From NCBI GenBank assembly GCA_037893245.1, contig JBAIAA010000102.1:62001-126000 (forward strand): 64,000 bases of DNA, given 5' to 3'. How positions within the stretch are numbered: the stretch's first letter is position 1; each line of letters begins with the position of its first letter. This document shows positions 36,114 through 45,258 of this stretch, in pieces. The DNA is from Crossaster papposus (taxonomy: Eukaryota > Echinodermata > Asteroidea > Velatida > Solasteridae). The notes under the pieces are model-generated. The model saw nothing but the letters and a program-made list of their open reading frames with translations, was not told the DNA's origin and did not search any database. The position numbers and the translations under genes are program-made.

Positions 36114-36147
36114 AAGAACGGGGCGCCATCTCGCCCGACAGCTGAAA

Positions 36148-36230
36148 ATCGCTATACCGAACGATCGATATAAATGTACCAAACAAAATATGTGGATCCT
36201 GTGATGTTCGTTATAGCGGCGTTCTATTAT
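36148..36230. repeat. TA-type MITE, short form
   Basis: GCTATACCGAACGATCG against GATGTTCGTTATAGCGGCG: inverted ends of the family noted at 9590-9695, here only about 80 bp apart. Confidence 0.4.
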
Positions 36231-36699
36231 TGTCATTTTCTTTGTTGCTCCAAACCGCAATCGCATTTTTGGACAAAACGTATTTGGGGATGATTTTGTT
36301 TAAATAGTGCTACAATTAAAGCAATTAAAATAATGTTCTCACCTAAAAGTAAATTAATAATAAATGGGCTTCCAATTCACAATAAATTTGGGTGCTTCAT
36401 GGTTTTTTTAATAGGAAATATATTTCTTGGTTTTCGATTTTTTTTTTTTTTAATCACCCTGTACAGTAAATCTTTAAAATAGTTACAACTCGAAATGATA
36501 AATGTTGACAACTCAGCTGCGGTACAAAAATGTACGTGCGCATAGCAGCCCAAGTATCAAAACAACTAATATGATGCAAGGAATGCAATATTTGTAAAAA
36601 TCAGCAAACAGCACTTCTCAGGTTCTCCCCTTGTCTGCAGCGTGACAAAAACGCCTTAAAAGATTATAGGGGGGAGTAAAAAAGAAAATTTGCCCGTAG

Positions 36700-36950
36700 T
36701 GACGTCAATCTTCATTCAGCCCCCGGCTCCACTCCGCTCCGCTTGGTTGCCGGGAAGCTTTCAATAAAACAGGAAGGCAGGCTTACACGGTTGCCACGGA
36801 AACACGACAATAGCGTGTAACGGTGGCTGTCTTTTGCCCGGGCAACTCCGAGCGCTTCCGGTCCACGGACTGTCATTAGCGCGAGAGGATTGGTCACAGG
36901 GTCGCAGGAGGGAGAAGAGACGATGCAAACGAACCGGCATGTTCTTTGAC
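36700..36950. promoter_or_regulatory. CpG-rich promoter-like island with RFX X-box motifs
   Basis: This block is GC- and CpG-rich in AT-rich surroundings. GTTGCCACGGAAAC (36790-36803) fits the RFX X-box (GTNRCC-N-RGHAAC). TTGCCCGGGCAAC (36834-36846) is a palindromic X-box-like site and GTTGCCGGGAAGC (36746-36758) a half-match. An ETS-type CTTCCGG (36854-36860) and an inverted CCAAT box (36889-36893) follow. X-boxes mark promoters of ciliary genes in animals. No first exon could be fixed on either strand. Confidence 0.45.
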
Positions 36951-37776
36951 ATTCCTAGCGGATATCAGCGTTCTTTATTTGCACCGTTGGTACAATTTCT
37001 ATGGAGTTTCCCATGGGTACTGGGCAAATATGCACAAATTTGTGTGACATATTGCAGTTTGCAAACATAAAACAATAACTGAATTATTATGAATTACCAA
37101 GTGAATATTAAACAGTCTCAAAGCATCCTGTGAAATCATGGCACCTGATGTGGTTTTCAAGAAAAAGTGAAATTATGTATCATCTTCAAATGATTGCCAG
37201 CCGACAATCGTTTTTGTCCCCCAATTTATTGAATTTGTCTGAAGGAAGTAAATAAATCTGACTGCAAGAACAGCACTTTTTTCTAGGTTTTTCCAACTTC
37301 TATGAACACAAAACTTTAAACTTTAAACCCATCTATATTTTTTAATTACAGCAAAAGTAAATGGTGTATGGGATACCTTTATTTAATAATACTCCCGAGA
37401 TAAACAAATGGTAAAACTTTTTTAATTTGGTACTGTCACCGTAAATTAAAATAAAATGTACCGGTACTACAATACATGTACCGTACGTAGAATGTTTGCA
37501 AATCAGTCTTTACAAAGATATTTACATGTGAAATTACCTGACTTCTTCAGACTCAGTGAGCCTCTAGTAATTCTAGTTTTGTTTTTTTCCCTTCTGCAAG
37601 AAAATCAAATGAATCGGCGTCTGCAGAAATCTACAGGATAACAGCCACAATTGCTGCTTCAAGTTGTAAATGACATTTTAGCTGTTTACCCGTTTTTGAT
37701 GATTTTTTTTCTTCAAAGTGAACCAAAAAACAACCTGGCAGGAGCGGGATTTGCAACTTCCGGGACACCATACTCA

Positions 37777-38489
37777 GGCGCTGATCCAGGGGTGGGCCAC
37801 GGGGGCACATGCCCCCCGGGTAAAATGAGTTAAAAAAGAGAGAAAAAACGGGGGGTGGAGGAAAAGAGGGGTGGAGGAAAAGAGGGGAGGTGGAGCAAAA
37901 AGAAGGGAGGAGGATCGGATCGGAGGATCTGGTGTCTAATTATTGGCATAATATAATACTGACAAAAAAGGGTTATCAATCCATAATCTGCATAATTCCC
38001 CATTTTATCTCCATATAATCTTGAAAACTTTTGCTAAAAAAATCAGAGGAAAGAGGCCAAGAATCGCCTCAGATTGCACCACAAAGCATATAGAATCCAA
38101 CATTTCCCGGGGCCCTTAAGCGGGCCCCGGACCCCACGCCGTAAAAGGCTGCACACCCCGCGCCCACATTTTCCAATTTGGGGTGTGCCCCACATTCATC
38201 AATAAATGGATGTATGTATTATATATTTATATATATATTCTCTATTAATATAATCTCCATAATTCTCCATTTTATCTCAATATATTTATTTTACATTTTG
38301 GCAAAAAAAATCAGAGGGAAGTGGCCAGAAATCGCCTCAGATTTCACCACACAGCATATAGAATCCAACATTTTCAGGGGCCCTTAAGCGGGCCCCGGAC
38401 CCCACGCCATGAGGGCTTTGCGCTTCGCGCTCGCATTTTCAAGTTTTTGTTGTGCCCCCCTTCTAAAATAATCCTAGATCCGCGCCTGA
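37777..38489. mobile_element. Family C element, copy 2, inserted in a SINE head
   Basis: CAGGCGCTGATCCAGGGG to GATCCGCGCCTG, flanked by ATACT on both sides; the paralogous empty site in copy 2 reads GTACT. Internally, about 170 bp (AATCGCCTCAGATT...CGGACCCCACGCC) occurs twice, at 37985-38160 and 38250-38440. Confidence 0.75.
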
Positions 38490-38904
38490 TACTGACACTC
38501 TACCAACTGAGCTAATGTATGTATCGTATCTTGCCCAATATACCTGGGTATGTTAATAGTCTCTCACTGTCTTTTCGGACAGGTGTACCTGAGGTGCCAG
38601 TACATGTAGCTGCCCTTTGTTAACTGGGAGTATTCCTTTATGACTGAACCAATCAATTTTTGTTAAGGTAGACGTAGAGTATGTACTGTATAGGATGTTA
38701 CTATAATTTGTTACCTTGCCAACCAGCCATACATGCATGTAGTCAATTTATATGGTTATGCATAACAAATTCCCTACTAATGTGCAAGAAAGCTCATCAT
38801 GTATACATACGTGTAGAGAAAAATGTTGCTTTAATAGCTCTTTTCGCACTGTAATTCTCGGGGCTGACGCAGGGTTGAAAACACGCAGTGAAAATATATT
38901 CATT

Positions 38905-39291
38905 TAAAGGTAGTATACACCATTGGTAATTTGTTTAATTATCAGGAATGGGTGGATTTGGGGGGTTGTATTTTATAGTAAATATCGTTTAACTGACCTG
39001 TCCGAATTTTTACATTCATGGATGCCGAGAAAAGCATGAAAAACAGCGTTTGTTTCCCACCGGCGTCGAGCAGTTATTCTTATGTTATCTTTGTTTTTTT
39101 CGCGCTCGCCGGACGGCGAGAATGAATTTTGGTTTATACAATTCAATTTTTTGGAACAATTACAGGATATCTAGGGCAATCATTTTGCTTGATGCCTACA
39201 ATCATTATTTACTTTTAAATAAGTAAGATATTTCTTAATAATTCGGCAGTAAATTTTTTCGATATCTGCAAATGGTGTATACTACCTTTAA
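38905..39291 (-). mobile_element. Family B element, copy 7, with an empty site in the paralog
   Basis: Reverse orientation, 380-390 bp, ends AGGTAGTATACACC / GGTGTATACTACCT within TTTAAA repeats at 38903-38908 and 39287-39292. The paralog at 40691-40696 has a single TTTAAA and no element. Confidence 0.85.
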
Positions 39292-39495
39292 ACCTGGGTG
39301 GAACTCAACCCTACTCCAGATCAGTGTGGAGATTTTCAATCCAGTTTCAAACTCACGCCCTGGATTTAAAATACCTGGATCAAAACCAGCTCAGTTTTTA
39401 CAAAGTAATGTGTGAAATGCCATAGGGTTATTAACTTTTTTCTTGGTTTTAAACAGGTCAATGTCACAATGTTTACTATAAAATATGAATCCGAT

Positions 39496-40830
39496 AACCC
39501 ATCTATATTTTTTAATTACAGCAAAAGTAAATGGTGTATGGGATACCTTTATTTAATAATACTCCCGAGATGAACAAATGGTAAAACCTTTTTAATTTGG
39601 TATTGTCACACTACCGTAAATTGAAATAAAATGTACAATATGTACGGTACCCGGTACATGTACCAGTACTACAATACATGCATGTAGTATGTATAAAATA
39701 CAACCATTACTAACAATTCAAGCAATTACCACTACATGTACCTTTAAAACAAACTACATGTACGGAAAGTACACTTTCAAGCAGACCAAGGTGAAAGAGT
39801 AAGAAAAAAGGAGGATCAATTTAATTAAAATTTTAAACAGAACAAAAATAGAAGGAATGATTAAATCAGGATAAAAGTAGGACTTTTGCAGACTTGCAGT
39901 AGTTTTCATTGATACTACATGTATGTCCACCATAAGCCTCATTTGGCATGTTCTGCAAATCAGTCTTTACAAAGAAGTTAAATTTACATGTGAATTTACC
40001 TGACTTCTTCAGACTCAGTGAGCCTCTAGTCAATATTGTGTTCTAGTTTTTGGGTTTTTCTGGGTTGTTTTTTTCCCTTCTGCAAGAATATCAAATGAAT
40101 CGGCGTCTGCAAAAATCTACAGAATAACACTCATTTTTTTACAAAGTGACCCAAATAAAACCTGGCAGGAGCGGGATTCGAACCTGCAACCTCCGGGACA
40201 CCGTACTGGCACTCTACCAACTAAGCTAATGTATCTTGCCCAATATACCGTACATGTACCTGGGTATGTTAACAGTCTCTCCCTGTCTTGTGTTAACAGG
40301 CCAATCTGCATCTTCTATACATGTACACGTACATAAGTACAATGTATGTACCAGTAATTGTAGCTGCCCTTCGTGAACTCGGAGTATTCCTTTTAGGAGA
40401 ACCAATCAATTTTTGTTAAGCTGGACGTACAGTATGTACTGTACAGGATGTAACTATAATTTGTTACCTTGCCAACCAGCCATAGTCAATTTATAGCGTA
40501 GCAAATTCCCTACTAATGTGCAAGAAAGCTCAATCATGTACCGGTACGTGTAGCAAAAAATGTTGCTTTAATAGCTCTTTTCACACTGTAATTCTCGGGG
40601 CTGATGCAGGGTTGAAAACATGCAGCGTTTCATACAGTTTGAAAAATATTTTGAAAACTTGAAAATATATAACACTTGAAAATATATTCATTTAAACCTG
40701 GGTTGAACTCAACCCTACTCCAGATCAGTGTGGAGATTTTTTTCAATCTAGGTTCAAAATCTCGCCCTGGATTTAAAATACCTGAATTAAAAATAAGCTC
40801 CGTTTTTACAAAGTAAGTGTGAAATGACAT
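39496..40830. repeat. Tandem segmental duplication, copy 2
   Basis: Collinear with 37326-39424, lacking the family C and B insertions. It has its own extra block, 39687-39957, which matches 41262-41507 (right end of family B copy 8 and flank). Confidence 0.8.
40161..40237 (-). repeat. tRNA-derived SINE head
   Basis: On the - strand TTAGCTTAGTTGGTAGAG (A box) and GGTTCGAATCCCGCTCC (B box), ending CCTGCCAGG, then TTTTATTTGGGTCAC. The anticodon arm does not pair well, so it is read as a SINE or tRNA pseudogene. Its paralog at 37735-37776 plus 38490-38530 is split by the family C element. Confidence 0.55.
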
Positions 40831-40980
40831 ACATACATGTAGTACATGTGTAGGGTTGAACACGGTTGAAAAATCAAAAACTCAACTGGGGGCTGTAGTG
40901 GGTTTGCCCGGGTTCGAGTTCAACCGGGGTTGTACACGACATGGGTCAAATATAAAAACTCTGAAAGGCTTTCTTTATAT

Positions 40981-41310
40981 ACCCTATACCGGTACCATTT
41001 GCAGATATAAAAACAAATTTACTACCGAATTATTACAAAATATCTTACTTATTTCAAAGTAAATAATGATTCTAGGCATCTAGCAAAATGATTGCGCTAG
41101 ATATCCTGTAATTATTCCGAAACATTGAATTGAATTTAACAACAATTCACAATTGCCGAAAAAAAAAGAAAAAAAAAAATTCCCGACGCCGGTTGAAAAC
41201 GAACGCATCATCCACGATTGTAAAACTTCGGACAGGTCATTTAAACGATATTTACTATAAAATACAACCATTACTAACAATTCAAGCAATTACCACTACA
41301 TGTACCTTAA
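40981..41310 (+). mobile_element. Family B element, copy 8 (ends decayed)
   Basis: From GGTACCATTTGCAGATATAA to ATTCAAGCAATTACCACTAC; the core ATGATTCTAGGCATC and ATGATTGCGCTAGATATCCT is intact. Confidence 0.65.
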
Positions 41311-41864
41311 AAACAAACTACATGTACGTAAAGTACACTTTCAAGCAGACCAAGGTGAAAGAGTAGGAAAAAAGGAGGATCAATTTAATTAAAATTTTAA
41401 ACAGAACGAAAATAGAAGGAATGATTAAATCAGGATAAAACAGCAGACTTGCAGTAGTTTTCATTGATACTACATGTCCACTTCATCATAAGCCTCATTT
41501 GGCATGTTCTGTACTCACAACACTTGTGTTCCATTGTCAATTTTTTTAAAATTAAATACACAAATGTACAGTAGTACATGCACCCAAAGCCCTTCATTGA
41601 GTGCTTTATGTTTGTATAAAAAAGTAGGAGAAAGTAGTAAAGCAGAGAATTTTGAGAGAAAAAAAGTAAGAGAAGTAGGAGCAAGTAAGAAAACTAGGAA
41701 AATTTGAAATACCCAGTACTTGAAAACCTGTGTAATCTGGTGGTAAAATATATGCCGGTACATACCTTTGTTTATTGTGTAAATCGAGGAGTTTCTTTTG
41801 TTCCTCATGATAATTTCCTTTGTTTGTACTTTTCCTGACGGCTCTCATTGGTTTTGTACACGAA

Positions 41865-41915
41865 TCTCAATCGAGGACGTCCTCGATTCTAACCCTAACC
41901 CTAATCCACCTTCGT
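41865..41915. repeat. Palindrome and short telomere-like (CCCTAA) run
   Basis: TCGAGGACGTCCTCGA is a 16-bp perfect palindrome, followed by TAACCCTAACCCTAATCC. Too short to be a former telomere. Confidence 0.5.
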
Positions 41916-42220
41916 GTCGCCAGGCATGTGTCTTCCATTTACACCATAAATAAACGCCGGTACACATGGCTTGCAAATTTAACATTTCATCCCCAAAATA
42001 TCTTTCAGAAATATAGATAGATCTTTTTATTTCGAGATTAAATGTTAACGCCACATTTAAGCACATGCAATTTGTACTGTACATAAATTGACATTATTAC
42101 ACATCTGGACATACATTGTTCTTGTGCATGAACATGTAGGCATTATTACAACATTGTGTAATACCGGTAAGTACAGTACCGGTACATGTACATTGTACGG
42201 TATGACGCTACATCCGGACA

Positions 42221-42487
42221 ATGCTCTCGCCCACGCTCTGTTTACAAGCTAGCGTCTTCGCGTCTTTGGCCAAAAAATTGCCTACTGGGGCTGACTCTAA
42301 GAGATTTATTCACTTATCGCTTTCCTACGGGCACATCAAGATTCAATTATCGTCCGAGGTAATTGCAAGATTATCCAATCAACGACGGATTGCCGTAATG
42401 TTGCCCGTAATTTGGCTGGGGCGAGTTACTGACTTCCTTGAAGAAAGAAGCAAATTAGGTCATCAGTTACCGGTACCAGAGAAATAA
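42221..42487 (+). CDS. Unrecognised open frame, doubtful
   Basis: 88 codons from ATG to TAA in a locally CpG-richer stretch with an ETS-like CATCCGG just upstream. No domain is recognised and the composition is not convincingly coding. A donor-like GAG|GTAATT at 42358 could make it a first exon. May be chance. Confidence 0.15.
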   Translation: MLSPTLCLQASVFASLAKKLPTGADSKRFIHLSLSYGHIKIQLSSEVIARLSNQRRIAVMLPVIWLGRVTDFLEERSKLGHQLPVPEK

Positions 42488-43117
42488 AACCAGATTGAAT
42501 AACAAGTATTGAATTCAGTCACAATGCGATGTGAATAATTGTGAACCACTCTGCAAAAATGAGTCTACATTTAGATGCTTTACAAATAATTTTGTTTAAG
42601 TTTTACAGTTGGTCAGAAAAAGCAGGAAATAAGCTTTCATTTGATATGGCACAACTCTGTAGTGTAATGCATTGGAAATGAACATTAAAAATTGTAGTGC
42701 TTCATCTATGCTATGGTAAAGAGAATGACAAAAACCTTTAATAAAACCTAGTTTAGGAATTAAAACAGTATTTGCAATCGATCAGATCTGAAAATAAAGA
42801 TATCAAATAAACCAAAAAGGGGAAGTACCAAAAACAACAACAAAATGATTTGTTGATAGAAAAATAATCTCTGATATTAAACAGCCCTGTATGGGAAACT
42901 GTATTTTGCGACATCAGACTCATTTTTGCAGAGTGGGTCACAAACTCCTTTCACCTAATACCCTGCAGGAGATTTTGAATATTTAGGGGAAAAAATATAA
43001 ATCGTTTTAGAAGGTCTGTTAATTACCCGGTATTTCGATCTTTAAAATAAGATCTTCTTCACAGGCAAAATGACTGTAATACAAGAAACAAACATGGGGG
43101 GGGGGGGGACACACAGT
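42488..43117. other. Intergenic, nothing recognised
   Basis: AT-rich; ends in a run of about 12 G at 43097-43108. GACTCATTTTTGCAGAGTGG at 42916 and its complement near 42550-42570 make a loose inverted repeat (CCACTCTGCAAAAATGAGTC), hinting at another TIR element of about 390 bp. Confidence 0.35.
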
Positions 43118-43375
43118 TTAACCAGTTCGCGCCGGAAGACGTGATACACATGCATTTTTCAGAAAATCAAAACAGATAACTGATAAACAGGCCCCAAGGC
43201 ACTCAGAGCGAGGCCGGAAATATCTGTCAGCGATTGGCTCGCAGCTGGCATGTGTGGGTGTGCTGCTCAGGGACTGTCGGCCTGGGCCCGCTGGGATCGA
43301 TTCTTGTGAAAAATAATCTGGCGCCGGGGTCTGTTAAATAAATTAAAATTTTAATTAAACCGGCGCGAACTGGTT
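43118..43375 (+). mobile_element. Family A element, copy 13 (diverged subtype)
   Basis: TTAACCAGTTCGCGCCGG to CCGGCGCGAACTGGTTCA. The core is rearranged (GGCTCGCAGCTGG, CTGCTCAGGGACTG). Confidence 0.65.
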
Positions 43376-43713
43376 CAGAACAGATGGAACTAATTCAATG
43401 TTATTTCATCCTTTACTTTGAATTCACGACATTTTGAGAAAGAATGTTTAAACTTTATGCCATTTTTTTATATTTTTGTTATGTACACAGGTACATGTAC
43501 TGTACGTATACGTGTACATCATCTTATAAATGTCAATTAGAGCAAAAATGTTGTAAAGACATAATTCTGGGACTGAGAAACATTTCCAATTTTGTTAGGA
43601 AATACTTTCCCTAAGCTGTGATCATTTCCATACAAGAATCAAGATTCTTATACACAGGTTTTTACGGGGGTGCATGTTGAAGTGCGTAATTAGAGAAAAT
43701 ACAAGAGCAAGGG

Positions 43714-43960
43714 TTAACCAGTTTGCGTAGGAGGACGTACATGGCATATACGCCAAGTTTTCCCCAGATTTAAAACGGATGACGCATAAACACGTCACGA
43801 GCAAGGCCGGAAATGTCTGTCAGCAGCGAGCAAGGCCAGAAATGCGTGGGTGTGATTTCTGGTACCATCGGCCTGAACCCGCCTCGGATCGAGTTTCTTT
43901 AAAAATAATCCCGCCCCTCGACTCGGTGATGTTAAAATAATCCCGGCGCAAACTGGTTAA
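43714..43960 (+). mobile_element. Family A element, copy 14
   Basis: TTAACCAGTTTGCGTAGG to CCGGCGCAAACTGGTTAA, 247 bp, close to the reference. Confidence 0.75.
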
Positions 43961-44584
43961 AAGACAAAAGACATTTTTTAATTACATAGTACACTACATG
44001 TGTCAGTTGTGCATTTATATCGTTTGAAGCATGCTTGACAACTAAACTGACAAAGTTTTAGCTCTGCAAATGTTGTGTATTCCAAGAAAATATTATTCTA
44101 AGATTTTGAACTACAAGGATACTCAAATCAATGAAAATTTTCAAAATGCGTCTCTGACATGCATTTTTGGTTCTTTTATTATTTTCTGTGATATGACAGC
44201 ATTCAAGAAAGGATAAGTTTACAGGGAGTTTATAGTCATTAATATCTACTGTACATGTATACATCAAGTATTAAAGCTTTTGAACAACAAATTTGGTTGG
44301 TTACGTTTTTGGATAGTTGCAAAAGGTATACTGTCCTTTTAAGCTTTTAAAATAGGTTTTATGGTACAGTGTATATTCATGACATCATTTGTTTCATAAT
44401 GTAGACACACAGTACATGTATACATGTATTTGACCCGTGCAGAACATTGAAGTCTTACCATCTGTGTTAAACAAATGCGCCTCCTAAATATTTTGCTTCT
44501 TGCATTCATACTCCTTTCAATAGATAATTTATTTTGTTAAATAACCTATTCCAAACACTTACCGTCAGCTAAAAAACAAAACAG

Positions 44585-44742
44585 GAGCTGACCGAATGAG
44601 AAATTCTGCAAGTCAATTGATTGGAGACCTACATGAAGCGAGATCGTTTTCAAGTGGCAATCGTACACCCCCAGTGCTCGGGGAGCTGTGGCCCGGAATA
44701 GAAATGACTGATGAAGATCGCCTAGCTCGGGGAAGATTGTGA
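44585..44742 (+). CDS. Candidate short exon of an unknown gene
   Basis: After the acceptor-like AAAAACAAAACAG an open frame (phase 1 entry) reads ADRMRNSASQLIGDLHEARS, then FSSGNRTPPVLGELWPGIEM and TDEDRLARGRL, and stops at TGA 44740-44742. The charged, non-repetitive C-terminus and the local rise in GC look like real protein. An alternative end is a donor at TT|GTGAAT. No family recognised and no partner exon found; the X-box island at 36.8 kb lies upstream on the same strand. Confidence 0.35.
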
Positions 44743-44989
44743 ATATTCTCCGTTAAAAAAGGGCAGGAATAAGTTTGATGAGAAAATGAGCCGCCTTAGC
44801 CCTGAACTCACCTAAAGCTACACAATGATACACACATTTGTCAAGTACAGTACAGTGAAATGCAGTACTCTAACTACTCTTGCAAATAGTATTGTTTACT
44901 TATTTTTGTGTATAAATACAGTATTTTGTAGTATGTACTTTACCCCAAATAAATACCGGTACATGTACCTGGGATGTTGGGTGAATTAA

Positions 44990-45258
44990 TCCTAATTAAT
45001 TAACCCTAACCCTGCTGAATTCAACCAGTTGACATGTCCGTTGCTACATATTTGCTAGATTGAGCAGGTACATGTAATTCAAGTCATTGGATATATGTTA
45101 GAAACAAATTCAGAATCGCATTCTGTTGGGTTATCATGGTACCGGTACATGTAGCTGGTATAATACACCATGTTAGATTACATGCATGTTGGATCCAACA
45201 GCAAAATAAAAAAGAAGACACAGTTGGATCCTGTTGAATTTAGCAGGCGAGTTTGACT
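44990..45258 (+). mobile_element. Element K next to the satellite, copy 1
   Basis: Starts TTAACCCTAACCCTGCTGAA, then CAACCAGTTGACAT, GAATCGCATTCTGTTGGGTT, GTTGGATCC and TTTAGCAGGC. A second, inverted copy lies at 52725-52935. The satellite begins right after it and reuses related words. Confidence 0.5.

Larger units (their letters stand above)
37326..39424. repeat. Tandem segmental duplication, copy 1
   Basis: Collinear with 39496-40830: ACCCATCTATATTTTTTAAT, AAATCAGTCTTTACAAAG, a tRNA-like SINE head, TTTTTGTTAAGGTAGACGTA, and CACCCTACTCC-type sequence near the end. Copy 1 additionally holds a family C element (37777-38489) and a family B element (38905-39291), absent from copy 2. Confidence 0.8.

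Noticed and set aside
40161-40237. Functional tRNA gene
   Set aside because: A and B boxes are good but the anticodon and acceptor stems do not pair; the paralog is interrupted by a transposon.
41893-41910. Interstitial telomere or chromosome fusion site
   Set aside because: Only two to three CCCTAA-like units; similar short runs are parts of element ends elsewhere (45001, 52927, 61240).
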